DNA from: Erythroxylum novogranatense
Lineage: Eukaryota; Streptophyta; Magnoliopsida; Malpighiales; Erythroxylaceae
Reading direction: 5' to 3'
DNA: 64,000 bases
Assembly (NCBI GenBank): GCA_029891385.1
Contig: CM057232.1
Location: 65,967,824 to 66,031,823, forward strand
Shown: positions 22,228 to 36,096 of the stretch, one piece after another
How positions within the stretch are numbered: the first letter of the stretch is position 1
How the letters are laid out: each line of letters opens with the position of its first letter
The notes under the pieces: model-generated
What the model was told of the DNA's origin: nothing
Seen by the model: only the letters and a program-made list of their open reading frames with translations
Databases searched by the model: none
Position numbers and translations under genes: made by a program

Positions 22228-25200
22228 TGTAGCGTCCCACTTTCGCAAGACTCGAACCTGATATCGATGTTGATATCCGAACCCGTGTCTCACGAGGGTG
22301 GTATGCTAGATTGGTCAAATCAATTTTTTGAAAACAATAGAGTGCGCAGATATTGGTAAATAATTTGGGCCACGATACGAAAACATTTTCAATCACAATC
22401 CAATTTCGACCATAAAACTATTCATACACGCATAGATTGACGGTAATTTGGGCCCAATATAATAAAATATTTATCTGCGAAAATTACAATTTTCACATAT
22501 AACATATAACCGAATGACTCAAATCTGAGACGTGAGACCGATCCCGACGCCAAACTCGCCTTGCTTGCGATAATCATATTCCGTTTCACTAACGAGTCTT
22601 CTTCAATTCTGAAAAAATAGTTGCGATGTTGGGTAAGTTCAACTGATGAAACCATCATCGATGGTTCACTCAATCACGATATTCAATCAATTTACCAAAT
22701 AATACATACAATCACATTTTCAAATGTAGGCGTTTAGCGCTAACACAATTCATATTCAATCATTTATAGATGCAATGCACATGTGATATTTTCATTTTAT
22801 TTCGTTGTTGTGACCGTGTGCTGGCTCGCCCTAGTGACGAAGATTGCGTTGCGTTGAGGTGGGCTCTGAAAACATTGGGCAAGCCTCGATACATTGAGCT
22901 GAGGCTCTCGCATGCGTTAATTTGAAAGCTCTCATATCGTTAGGCGTGATATGCTTGCGACATTTGGTGGGCTCTTTCGGTCACAACCGCTTTTATCTCG
23001 ATCATACTTTTATGTATGCCATGTACATGTTCCAATTTCCATTTACATGTCAATGCTATTTGCCATTTCTTCTGACTTTCGGTCCGGATTTCAATATATA
23101 TATTTTCAATTTATTGCATTGATGCATTCACGTCATTTACACACATTAGCACTTCAATATCACATTTCAACATTTCTACACCCCCGTCCAAATCAAACAA
23201 AATCAAACGCATGATCCTTCCTTAACTCCATACGGCATCAATGCGTAATATTAAACACACACATAGATTGAGAAACCAACTAGACTCACCTATCACTTCC
23301 GAAATAATCGCCGAAGTCTATGACGTCGGTTGACGACGTTCCAATTGGGCCTCTATAAGAGTCAGAGAAGAAAACGATAACTAATTATCCAATCCGAATT
23401 CGTTAATGATGCACATGTAGGTGTATAATGCATGTTCATGAATTCCCGGCCCTTATTTCCTTCTCTTTTTCCATTTTTCTTGTCTAACATTCTAACTAGC
23501 ATATCTCTTTACATACAATTCAGAAAATTACAAACCACACCTTGTTGGAAAGATTATGAAAAACTCTACAAGTTTCATGAAGACCCCAACAAGCAATTTT
23601 ACCCCGAAGGGTATCAAAATCCAATTGAAACTTCTACCCATGCACTACCTCTTAAAACAGAACAGTATTTGTAAATTCAGTAACTTTCATTCTATTCAGT
23701 AACAAATTGCACCATAAATATGCTCAGAAAGATAACAATGTGATCTACAGCTTTCATGAACAATAAGAAATCAAATTCAATGGCTAACTAGGTCAAACAA
23801 TTCAGTGAATGTTGCTGCCCCTGAAAATACTCAATCTGAACAGTAATTATTAAAACAGTATAACTCCTTGTACACATGTCAAGAAAATCACTACCTTATA
23901 TCACTGGAAAGATAAAACACAGTACTACACTTCTCATGAAGGGCGTCAAAGCCAATTCCATCATTAACAATTTCAAACTTGTCATGCAAGTTTCTGCTGA
24001 TCAAGGCAGTTAATAATCTAATGCAGGTTCAGTGTTTGAAATTTCATAACTCTCAAATCTGATCTCCAAAAATTACATTCTATATACCATTTTCAAGATA
24101 ATTGTTTCCTGTACAACTCTTCAGAAGACCATTTAAGCCAATTCAATTCACAGAAATTGCTAAAATTGCTTCCAATCAGAATGCTCACAAAACTGACATT
24201 TCAACTAGGTTTCACCAAAATGCATTGTTCCAGTCAACAGTCATCAGTTCATATCTCACAATATGCAAATCGAAAAATTGCAAAATCAGTGGAATTGGAA
24301 AGCTAACAATACAGGCTTAAACTTTCATTTAGACCATTTTCCCTAATTCCTTCTCAATTAATTTATAAAAATCAGCAAAACTCTTAGGTCAACAATCCGG
24401 ATACTGTTCACCTAGGTCAAAACAGTAACTTTCCAAGCCAAAATTCAACCTCTTAAGATTAAAATTAGACAACACCTATTTCACATAAAAATGTAGCCAA
24501 CAACCCAAAGTTTAATTGAGCATAAACCTCGACTCATTTTCATAACCAAATAATGAGTTATGCTCAAAACAGTACAGTGGGTCAAAATCCATTTTCCAAC
24601 TTTCATCTTGAACTTACACTTCCTATCATGCCAATTCAAATTCTACTACCATAAGCATCTCAATTGGACACAAAATCAATCCCTATATCAATCATACATT
24701 CACTAGGAGTAACCACCTCAAGTTGGCAGCCCTAACCTCTCCATTTCCATGCAAGAATAATCATCAATATTCAATCAAAATCAAGCTAAAACCAAATTCA
24801 ACCATAGTCATTCATTATCCTAACACACCATACATTTATACCCAACAATTCCACCTATAACTTTCATCAAATTAAAGCATCAATAATCAAAATAAATGCA
24901 CTAAAAGTCCCATTGAATGCATCTAACAACCATGATTGATCAACTACATAATCAAAGCATAATTAAAACTTAACTTAATCACTTACCAATTCAAGCTTCC
25001 ACTCTTTCCCACTCTCCAATCACTTCACTTTCTTACTTCACTTCTAAAGCCCATACATGGCTATCACCTTGGATAGAGAATTAAGCTCATATGCAAGTAA
25101 AGAGGACTCTTAAGGTTGGAGGAAATAAGAACACTTTGAGGAGAGAACCAAAAATTCGATGGAGAGGAAAACCAAGAGCAAGTTTCGGATGAAGGAAATA

Positions 25201-25793
25201 ATAAGCATTTAAGTCTTCTTTTCATTCTATTTCATAGGGCATAACCAAGAGAGAGGCTTTAGCATAAGACAAAAATCATTAATTCAAAGGACAAATGGCA
25301 TTAGAAGGAAGAAAGAGACAAATTAGATATAAAACAAAGTAAGGATAGGATTTAGAAATCCTACTACAATTTGACCAATTCTAGTCCAATGATCCTAATT
25401 TCAATTCCAAAATAAAATACCCAATATGACAGTGCCATTGGGTAGCAATTTTTGCTACCGAAAAGCAACTGGTTAGCCACTTGGCGATTTTCTTCCGGTC
25501 TGGGAATTTTCTCCGAAAATTTCCAGAAAAATTCCTAAAAATTCCTTAAAATATAAAACACTTAGTGGCGCACTCAGAATAATTTTTCAAACTCAATAAC
25601 CACGTTAATCACAATAAAGTTACATTAGGCACGAAAATTGGGAATGCCATGTATGCATGTACAGTTATTTCATGTGCACAACTGATACTGTGTATCAATC
25701 CTATTATGCAAGAACAGTCCTAATTCATCCCAATCCATCTCATCATATGCCAATTTACAAGTTTACCCTTCCTGTCGGGGGTGGGATGTTACA
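22228..25793 (-). repeat. 3' LTR of gypsy-like element D (3566 bp)
   Basis: The plus strand runs from TGTAGCGTCCCAC at 22228 to GTGGGATGTTACA at 25793, which are inverted copies of one another with two mismatches. Directly right of it is a minus-strand polypurine tract, so this is the 3' LTR of a minus-strand element. No coding sequence. The left flank is the non-repetitive segment (GCATA before 22228). Confidence 0.72.
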
Positions 25794-25812
25794 ACTCCCC
25801 CCTCCTTATAAA
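25794..25812 (-). promoter_or_regulatory. Polypurine tract of element D
   Basis: Minus strand TATAAGGAGGGGGGAGT next to the LTR start TGTAACATCCCAC. It is preceded, in sense order, by TTTCGAGGACGAAAT, the same short tail that precedes the tracts of E and, nearly, F. Confidence 0.75.
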
Positions 25813-28800
25813 AAATTTCGTCCTCGAAATTCTCAGTCAACGGTTCACTATGACAGTTATCAAATGTCCCTACATATCCCATACACTTTTCCACTCAATG
25901 ATTCATTTTTTCGAAAGGTCATAGTAACCACACTCAGTAAGTTGTTCAGTCACTTATTTAGCTAACTCATTATCACTCATCACGAGAGATTTAACTCAAC
26001 AATCTTTGTCGGTTGGCGATCTCACTATCTTAACTATCTCACTTGCCATTTTCAGAGTAGCCACTACCTTTAGTTTCGATACTATGACTCAGTTCATTTT
26101 TTTCCCGAACCTGTCCACTTATCATATTTTATCAATTCAATACCTTTTTCGCCAATAACATGTAAACTAATTTGTATGCCATTGATACCCCTTTTTATCA
26201 CTTCTGAGTACATCTTGTCAAGGTGATACTTACCATAACCTCCTTTATCTCTTCCTTGACGATTCACTTTCCTTTGGTACCAATACAGTGACATTTAGAT
26301 CCATTTCGCTATAACCAGTAATAATTTACCTAATGCAGTCATTCTTTATATTCCATTGGCTCTGTGTTCAAATTCAACTCTCCTTAGACAATTCACTGTT
26401 CTAAAGTGTTAACGCACTTTATTCGGATATGTACTTTACTCTAGTTCATTTGTCCGATCCGGTTCCACCTCCACTAACCCGTTCAACTTTCCTGAGTCAC
26501 TTTCCTTTGTTTCACTCATCACAATCTCAAATCCATTAGGGTCTTTGACTCCGTTAGGCCTTTGTCTTGATGTAGCGGTATATCCATCTGATGAAATCGA
26601 AACTCTATAACACGATCATAATCAAGCATTTTTCCTGTTGAACATTCAAACCTATAAGCACTTGAATCAATAATCACTTCATTCTATACCCACAGTTATT
26701 CAATTTCACTTTTCGCATATGATTACTAGAATGTCTAGCTTCGACTGTTCACTTTCTTGTTCTAGCACTTTTGATCGGGTACACATACTTCTTCTTTGAC
26801 TCATTCAATATTTTTTTTTCAATTTCACTCGTATATTCAAACTCATCATAAGACTCACCACTTTAACTCCTGCACTCTTAACCTTTCTTACCTCTATCTA
26901 ATATCACTAGATCTACAACTTCAATTTTTCCAGAAACACTTCACAATTACCCATAATTTACTTGACATTCTTTGAAACTCCCAATATCTGTAATTGGTCT
27001 ATTTATTGCAGCATTATCTGTTCACTCTTTGAGTTTAGTAGTCAGAATTGTCTGTTCATTTCAGCATTGTCAGTATAGTATTCATTTATGCCCGTCTTTT
27101 TCCTCGAATTAACATCATGTATCCTTATAGGAATTTAAAGTCTCTAAGGCTTTAAACAATTGCAATCACAACACTAATACCGTTTATCAAAGTCATTATC
27201 TTATATCGTTAACATATTGTCTCAGTTCATCACACACTGCCCACTCTCCAATGGTATGCTTATCCTCAGTATCAAATTCTTCACTTATTCATATAGTTCT
27301 TTTTACTTTTCACTGTTCAACTTTTTCAAACACATTCCGCCTATATTTGTTAACCTTTCCATACATCACCAAACATCATTCAATTTATCAAGGCCACAAT
27401 TAATGAATTTACAATCCCTTTATGAAGATAACACTACATCACGTCATTGTCAGCCTCCCTTTCGGATTTCTAGTCTCTATTCATTTTCTCTTTTCAATTG
27501 ATTTCCTGTCATACACATTAACATATGCCAATACCTAGTCATCCGTACTTGGACTTCCATAAATTCCACTTTACTTAAGTATTTCACTTCGCAGTTCGGG
27601 ACTATTTTATTCTTCGTTTCAAATCTAGATTTCCCAACAGTTTTGCATCACATATGGAGATCTATGCACTCCACATTGCAATAGAATCACCTCAAATTAA
27701 AATTTCTCTTACATAGTTGGATACTTTACATTTCCGTATACACAATGCAGAAAACCTCAGTAGTATATTTTTCACTTGTTATGCCTAAATCTTCTCTTGA
27801 GATATGTCTCAATTTCACTTTTAATTTCGTCCATACATATTTTCGTTTGACTATTATTCTTGCTACCATCTTTATACTGTTCACGAAAGTCTCGTCAGCT
27901 GATTAATGTCCCTATTGCTTTTCAATCATTCTTGAACACTATCTCAATCAGAACAATTTTATGCCATAATTTAAAGATCAGAACATTCCTTACACTAAGG
28001 TTCCATGTGACAGTCACCTAAACACTTTCTTTAACAATTAGTAACTTATACAATCCAGACTTCCACAGAACTCCTTTCCGTTTATGCTAATCCTCAAATA
28101 ATTGACTAATACTAGAATCATTTTTCATTTCCTCTCATACAGGTACACTCAGCCGTCTTATGTCTTACTTTAACCCATTATGAACTTTACACTTATAGCT
28201 ACTATACTCATTCACCGATCATCTCCTCTAAGATTTCCATGTCTCTTTCACATACGTTTCATTAATCACGATCAACTTTACTGTCCAAGAAATACTCCCA
28301 ACGATAAATCGACTTAAATGCGACAACTCTTTTCATATATCACTATCATTGTTTCATTTTCCACGCATCATTGAACTATATGTCTCATCATTTTATTTCA
28401 TATCCGTCACGTGCAAGCTTGACCTTGTAAGGTCATAACAGCTTGACTTATCCACTGTCATCTCCTTATTACTACGTATCTATTTATTTTCCTCAAACAG
28501 TCTATGATAAGGTATTCACAGTCCCCAATACACGACAAAATCGTTGATACAACTCCACTGTATCTCCATCCATTTATCTATTTACCCATCCATTTATCAT
28601 TTCTGTGTCCAAATCCACATATTCAATCAATCCAGAATTTCCCGATATACAATCAGTAGAAATTGTCAGTATGTCTTTTTCCCTTACGATCTTATTATAC
28701 TGATTTCTAAACTCTTAGCACAATATTCACATACCCATTTCAGTTTCAAGCTTATGCGTTCCATATCAGAACCGTTTCACGAGTTCATTTCAATTTATCT

Positions 28801-28847
28801 GTACACTTTTATCTCACCATTTCTACTTTTTCTTACTCTACTAGGCA

Positions 28848-28852
28848 CTAGG
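28848..28852 (+). repeat. Target site duplication of element E (left)
   Basis: CTAGG directly before the E LTR at 28853; repeated at 58494-58498. Confidence 0.9.
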
Positions 28853-29531
28853 TGTTGGAACCCGACCCGGAGACCGGACCCCAACTGCTTAAAACCTCAC
28901 ACTATCACTCTTGCTTTAATTCCACGTTTATTGGACCCGTCTCCAGAGCCCAATTTCCAGAGTCCTGAAGCCCTGTGCTTATTACCTTGCAGGGTCCTTA
29001 GCTGTAACTCCACATTTGTAGCGAGCGCACACTATGTAAACACCAAAGTCAAAAGTTGACTTATTCATATGAATTGTATCCCTACACCTCAAGTTCGTTT
29101 TACAATAAGAATCACCTCAAATGAAGTTGTATAACTCAAGTTATGCTTTAAAAACCTAAAAGAGGTCATACTCCAAATATGATCTCCAAACCGACCTCTC
29201 AATTGTTTCAATGTAAACTTTTTCAATTTGACTCAAAAAGACATAAAATTTGGTGGAGAGGAAGATATATTCCTTAGTAATCTAATGGTTTAAGCCTCAC
29301 CTCAATTGGAGGTCAGATGAGGGAAATATGCCCAAAAGAATCAAGTATGTTCACATCCTGAATCAGTTTGAAACTCTTTTGGCCCGATCACCATAACTTT
29401 TGATGTATAAATCGGATTTCTTTCATTTTTGCACCATTATAAAGTAGACATCTAGATATACAACTTTCATGAAGACAATAAAACGATAATCGGCCTCTAA
29501 AAATTCGAAAATGCACCATCTTTCCCGTAGC

Positions 29532-29692
29532 TGTCCGTTAAACGGACAGCCATGTCCGTTTAACGGACATGTACTGGTGAAATGGTACCAAATGGCTCGC
29601 AAATGTCCGTTAAACGGACATGCAAGTCCGTTTAATAGACACGGGCAAGGGAAGGGGTGTTTCTACACCCGAGGCTGTCCGTTTAACGGACA
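29532..29692. repeat. Array of 17-bp palindromes TGTCCGTTTAACGGACA (E 3' LTR)
   Basis: Four intact copies (29532-29548, 29553-29569, 29604-29620, 29676-29692) and one decayed copy (29625-29640). Each is an inverted repeat of TGTCCGTT with one central base, T or A. They are spaced irregularly. The 5' LTR keeps three copies at 36780-36868. Confidence 0.85.
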
Positions 29693-31997
29693 CACAAAAT
29701 CTCAAAACTTCAAATCTTCATCCAATGCATCTCAAACTTCAACCTAACTTCATAACCATTTATACCCTTCCAAATTTACTCATTCCAAAACCTAAACACT
29801 TCATAACATCTTAAACTTCAAGTTTAATTCATCAACTTGAAAATCTCTAGCTCCATCGATTCATCAAATCATGGATTTCAATCACTTTTCATCAAAGTCA
29901 TCATAAACTAATAAGCTACATGAACAACCAAAATGGACCTTAGTTGTTATCTTTCAATTGTCATAACTTCTTGCTCCAAATTCTAAAAAGTACATATTAT
30001 ACCCCAATGGAAAGATAACAAGATGTTCTACAACATTCAAGAAGGATGAAAATGTTAATTTCATCATTAAGTAGGGTAAAAGCCACTCAAAATACTGCTC
30101 ATTAAAGACCAATATAACAGAGAACATGGCTAAATGAGCGGTGGACTGAATGTGTTCTAATCCTCATAACTTTTAACCCCAAGTCCAAATGAGACAAATG
30201 ATATACCCTTAGAAAGATTTGAACTTCTACTACAATCTTCATGAAGACTCTTTGTTCCAATTCAAACCTTAAGAGGACCTAAAACTAAAGAGAAGTTCTG
30301 GTCAAATTTTACAACAATTTTGACAGCACCTCCCCTAAAACTTTAACTAACCAATCTTAATTCCTAGTACCTCCACCTGCACAAAACTTAACATCCAACC
30401 TCATATATCATAACTCAATCACAAGAGTATCTCCATACTCAATTCAAGGCAACAATTCACACTCCTATCATTCTAATCAAATCCAAACTATAAAGTAGTT
30501 CATTTTTCCTTTCTTGTCAAATTCAATCCATACAATGATACATTGTGATAAAGCATATATGAATTGCACAAAATACATTAAAACTCAACACTCTTGTACT
30601 TATATAACAAATCTGAGTCATTACAACGCTTTATAGGGCATTTAGCCCGATTACAATCCAAATGTCAAATGTCGAAGTACATAATGAAACAAATCTCCAA
30701 ATGAAACCTAATGCTTCATATCAAAACAAAATGACTTCTAACTTAAGAACATTGAAGTGATGCCTCAATCCCAATACTTTAACTCGTATTCCCGCCCGTT
30801 ACCTGTGGAGGGGAAAAAGGGGGTGTGAGCTTGACGGCTCAGTGGGTAACAGCTTAATAATTAAGAAACAAGCAAAAACATTCTTTTATTTCTCATTCTC
30901 AAAGCAACTTTCAGATTTGTAAAGATCTTTCAAACTTATCAAAGCCAATTTACTTTGGTCAAAACATTTTCATTCCATCAAAATTCCTTGTTTTCAAAGC
31001 CAACTTCACATTAATGAAAACCTTTAAAATTTTATTATCAAACTTCTCATAAATTTATCACATCAAGCTATCACATAAGCATAGACAAATTGGTGCATCA
31101 ATTTATCAAAGGCAATTACCAACAAATATACATACAAAAACAACTTGATCAAACATATCACATAATCACATAATTGATGGTTTGGGTGGATCCAAACAGG
31201 ACGTACTACACATTTCTGCAGAGCGGTCATGTGTAGCCATGAACACATGAAGGAGTCTGTGAGGAGCTCCATTGCCACTATGACGCAAAATGGAGAAGGC
31301 TATAATTTTGACAGGTGCACCTATCACACATGAGGGACCACCACAAACCCAAACAAGCATGCATATCATATAATTCATACAATTTATAATCATTAGCCAT
31401 AATTGGCTCTTGCAAATATTTACTTTCACATAATTTCCCAAATTGTCGTTTTTTCCAAAATCAAGTATCCAACTTTTTCACTTCACAAATCATTTCACAA
31501 TTATTTCCTAAAATGTAAAACATCTCATACTAATTCAACCCATCACAAAGAATTATTTATACAACTTTATAAACCATTTAAAAACATTTGATAACATTTA
31601 TTTTAAAACTAACAGTAGCCTATAATCTCAATCATTAAAACATTACCCACCTCACTTCCTTAAGCTAGGAGCTTGAACAATTGGCCTTTCTTCTTCCTTC
31701 AATTGCCTAAATTCACCTTCATAATACACATCCAACACAAGAGAATCCCATATCAACATGAGATGTCAAAATTTGCCATTTCTAAGGACATTAAAACATG
31801 AAAAGAACCCAACTAACCTTACCCATAAATATACTAAGCCATTTTTACCTAAATCCATCCATAAAACCAAAAGATTTCACTTTTCTCTTACCTTAAAGAG
31901 TGACCCACGAAAATTCCTCTTTGTCTTCTAATGGAAGCTTGATCCTTTCCCCTCCTTTTCCCTCTCCTTTCTAAAGCAAGATGAAACTAGAGCTCTA

Positions 31998-32060
31998 ACC
32001 TTTCTTCTTCTCCCTTCTTCTTTTTCTTCTTCTTCTTCTTCTCTTCTTCTTCTTCTTCTC
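31998..32060. repeat. (CTT)n microsatellite in the E 3' LTR
   Basis: Imperfect CTT/TTC run on the plus strand; the matching tract in the 5' LTR at 57967-58037 is longer and more regular. Confidence 0.8.
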
Positions 32061-32515
32061 CTTATACGACTCTCCCTCTCTCCTTTTTCTAGAATTTTCG
32101 TGACTCTTCTTTCCTTAGCATTAACTCTTGTCTTTTAATTTATTCAACTAAGCTAAACCTCAAAACTACATAGTTTTGGTCAAGTCACTTGTTTTTCCAT
32201 GTAACTTTCGTGGGCCTCTTCATTCCACATGGCTCCTACTCATTTGTTTCCTTCTTTTTCATTTTAAGTAAACTAAAAAGACCAAAGAAGCCTTCCTTGA
32301 AAGCCTTAGACTTTACAAACATAAAAGAACTTCCTAAAATGCCCTTACACCACCTTATTCATTTAATTTCTAATAATATACTTCACTCTCATTTAAACAT
32401 AATCCATCATTTAATTTCCATTTCTTTAACCACTAACACTTCAAAATAATTTAAACAATACCTCCAAATAATTTAGACATGCTTAAGTAAATAAAAAACA
32501 ATTCAGGGGACAACA

Positions 32516-32533
32516 TTTCTCCCCCTCTTAAAA
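32516..32533 (-). promoter_or_regulatory. Polypurine tract of element E
   Basis: Minus strand TTTTAAGAGGGGGAGAAA directly before the LTR start TGTTGTCCCC. It is preceded in sense order by AATTTCGAGGACGAAATT (32535-32552). Confidence 0.85.
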
Positions 32534-35500
32534 GAATTTCGTCCTCGAAATTCATACTTAAGCAAACATCAAGTAATACAATGTTGTTACTCATGTCTTC
32601 CCAATAATTCTAGTCATTCTCATATTCAACTTTCTCACCACATATATTCATAATGTTTTTCTCTTTTTGTCTTAAAGACCATCCGTAACATAACCAAACA
32701 CCAATATTTCTTATCGAATTGATTAGTAGTGTAGGATGCTCCTCCGTTTCTCATTTAATTTCATCACTCGAAAATTTTCTTTCAAAATGATAGTATTAAG
32801 TATATTCCATTGGTCTTTCAATTCGTTATTCGATCATTTTCTTCTTAACTAGTTCCTCTTTATGTTTCAGATCACTCACAAATTTGTTTTCCACTTCCTA
32901 TATCGATAACACCATAATCTTATCACATCAAAATTCCTTAGCATACTCACATATACCATATTTTGAATCCTATTGTCAATAGCATTAATTCACAATACTT
33001 TTATACGAACCAATTCATAGTAGCTTAGTGGATTCTTTTTCCTAACTTGAGCACACCTGAGCAAGGTGATACTTTCAAAGACAAATCAATTTTCACTTAA
33101 TGATTCACATCACTTAGTCTCATTTCATGTAACTCTTATGTCAATGTCCTGTATTCCATATCTTTGCCGTGAAATCCACCTAATTCATTTATCTTTCTTG
33201 ATCACTTAATTTCTAATACCTCTTCAATCGATCTGACAAACAATCATTTTTAGGCCTTACTCATCATAATACAAAAGTGATGACTCATTATATCTTCTAA
33301 CTCCTCATACAGTATTCTATTGAATACACTATGACAATGACTGAGATGCTTAAAGTCAAATAGAACTATATATTGATCTCATGTTCCTACTAACTCTAAA
33401 CTATAAACTTTATGCATATCTCCGGCATATCTCCGACAGTTAAAATCGTCGATAATTCAGACTTTCAGTCACTTAACATATTTCTTCTAGGATGTACAGT
33501 TTAAATCACTACTACTCTTCTCACAGTCTCTTTGCTTATTCATCTTTGCCGGTACACATACTCCTTATCTCAATCATCAGGTACCATGTTCCCACTCGAA
33601 CTCAAAATTTGTACTCATTCCAATTTCTTAGTAAGATTCACAATTTCTGAATCTCCAATTTGCGCTTGGTCCACATGAACTGATCTAAACTTTTGACTAA
33701 TCATTTTGCCCAAAAATCAATTCTACATTCCACACTCTTTACTGCACTAGATTTAAATACTTCAAAAACCAAATTTTATGAAACACTGCTATTAATATCT
33801 CTATCCCATGCATCTGATCATAACGCTAGCTTTACCTGTTTAGTACTCACTTATACACTCATAATCCTTCGAATAACTCTACCTATTGCCTCAATCTCAT
33901 ATGCAATTCTTTCAACTCAAGCATCTTTATTGATTTCATATACTTCTTATTCATTCACCCTATACGCTTCTTCTCATTCAAACTTGACACTCATATCTGT
34001 TTTCAATTTCACGATCTCTTAATCCTTAATTTGAGGTAAACCAAACCCTCCATTCTATGCTTTCTTTTGTATTAGTTTTGATAACCAAGAACTTCAATTG
34101 GCTCCAGACATATGAAATTACTTTGTCACGCTACATTGGATTTCAGCCCAATATCTTATACCACGTCAGTGTATACTATAAAATCTCCAAATCTATACAC
34201 TATAATTTACCTTAACATGGTTCCTTCAAAATTCTTTTTACTCACGTTACTCATACGCTTTACACATTTTTCTCCATGTATTTAAACTAATTTTCTCAAT
34301 TCTTCAAATGTCTTTAATACATCCTCAATATCATAGTGCTATTAGGCATTTGCTAACTCAAGCAATTTTTTTTATCGAATTTCATATGCCTCTTGATTAG
34401 CTCTCGGGATTCCTTCAATAACTAATCCTTAATGAGGTACATTGTCCCACTTTCTTTTCAATTGCCTACTGTCTTCCTTCCGCGCATGATTTTCTCCATT
34501 CCTTGAATTTCCTCATATCTCTTTTGGACTTATTCTCATGCTTGCTCATTCATACAAATTTCTCCACACATTGAAATTTTATTTACATACTTAACTTCTT
34601 GATTTTAAGACATTCATCAAGTTGTGTTTGTATCTCCTCAATATACTTTCACATAATGTAACTTGAATGTACATACTCCTCATACTAGCAAATTCGTGTC
34701 TCCATATATTCAATAGTCCACTCATGTGACCCCTTTTCACCAAACAAAAATACATATTCCTTCATGTTCAGTTCGTTCATTGGTCATCCTTCATATAAAT
34801 TATCTGATCTGCTCATTCTAACTTAACAAAAATTTTCCTTCTAAAGAGGGTTTCTTGTTACCATTTTCTATACTCTGCAAGAAATCTTGATCAATCACTT
34901 ATTACCAACTAGTCGTAATACCACCGGAAGACCAATTTCATCTTCCCACAAGGTCATAATGTTCAAAACACCCAAAACCCAAAGATGTAAAGAACATACT
35001 ACTTGTCATACATGCTTGGGTATCGTCATCGAATTCATCCTATGTTGACCACTTATCAATTCATTAATCTCCATTATCCCCAGACAATATTCTTCTCAGA
35101 TCACTTTGTTTCTCATTGTGACATCTTTAACAAAATCTCAATCTATTCCCACATGATCATTATGAGCTCCTTCATATTTTACTCTAAATTACCCCTCAAA
35201 CTCTAGACTATGGAAGCTATGACTAATGATTATCTAATAAGTCATAAGTTTCTTCCTCTATCATCTCCACATATATTCATATATATCTGTGTATTACCTA
35301 CGTGCTTAACATTCTCACTTGTGTATGATGAAGGGTCATAATTCATATACTCACAATAATAACGATTTAACCTTCTAGGACTTGTACTAATCACTTTTCC
35401 TATTATCCTTCACATAACATCTTACATATATCAATTCATCATGAATTCGAAAATCATCAAATTATTTGTAAATATAAAAGAAATCATCACACAACTTACA

Positions 35501-36083
35501 TATCAAACATGTAGCACATTTCTCAAATCACTCACAAGCAAGAAAAGCAACATTTTTCAAGTAATTGAAAAGATTTCATTCTCTTGATTCAAAAACAAAT
35601 TTTTATTTCTTGATTTGTAAAAAGAAACTTAAAGGCTCATTTATCACATTATAAGCTTGTACCCACTGAGGTTCCGATTTCATCTTCGTAAAACCATAAA
35701 AATTTGCTATGTTCATGAAGTTCCACTTGCTAATCTCATCTTCCACTTGTCCCCCTACTTTTCCTCAATCAATTTAAAATCGTCAATGCATAATCCTATC
35801 AAACTCTGTGCTCAATTCATTCCAAACATCAAAAGGAATGTCGATACGTACTCTGATCCAGATCGAAATCATCCGACCGTTAAGGATGTCAACTTAACAA
35901 TCCGAGACTCCAATTCTCAATCAAAGACTTTCGACTCCTCCAATGTAATGGCATTGAATCTCTATTTACCATATTTACCCATACACTGTTTCTCCTTTCT
36001 ACTCATTCTATCAACTAAAACTCTTAACAATTTCTTATGTGCGTCACTTATACACATGCGCCCATGTAAGATCCTAATACTGG
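32516..36083 (-). mobile_element. Interior of element E, non-coding
   Basis: About 3.6 kb with no ORF that resembles gag or pol and no ORF over 144 codons. The plus strand is strongly C-rich and G-poor (for example line 33841-33900 has about 17 C and 3 G). ORFs at 33693-34022 and 35657-36091 have the composition of the surrounding repeat and cross no domain; the second runs into the primer site. Confidence 0.75.
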
Positions 36084-36096
36084 GGCTCTGATACCA
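36084..36096 (-). promoter_or_regulatory. Primer binding site of element E
   Basis: Minus strand TGGTATCAGAGCC, the exact complement of the initiator tRNA-Met 3' end. It lies four bases inside the 5' LTR end. Confidence 0.9.

Larger units (their letters stand above)
25794..28852 (-). mobile_element. Interior of element D, non-coding (interrupted at 28852)
   Basis: About 3.1 kb between the D polypurine tract and the point where element E inserted. No ORF over ~100 codons lies fully inside it and none resembles a retrotransposon protein. It shows some short-range likeness to the E interior (for example CAAGGTGATACTT at 26219 and 33062). The plus strand has far more C than G. The ORF starting at 28544 runs across the E junction and is not real. 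The rest of D must lie beyond C, outside the window. Confidence 0.6.
28853..32515 (-). repeat. 3' LTR of element E (3663 bp)
   Basis: Plus strand from TGTTGGAACCCGACCC (28853) to CAGGGGACAACA (32515). It aligns over its whole length with the split 5' LTR. It holds a palindrome array at 29532-29692 and a (CTT)n tract near 31998-32060. Position 30370-30374 (CCTCC) is the unfilled site where element B sits in the other LTR. Confidence 0.9.

Noticed and set aside
28544..29059. 171-codon plus-strand ORF
   Set aside because: It crosses the junction between element D and the E LTR at 28853, has no known domain and follows the local base bias.
35657..36091. 144-codon ORF in the E interior
   Set aside because: It ends inside the primer site region, has no recognisable domain, lies antisense to the element, and the C-rich strand makes stop codons rare.
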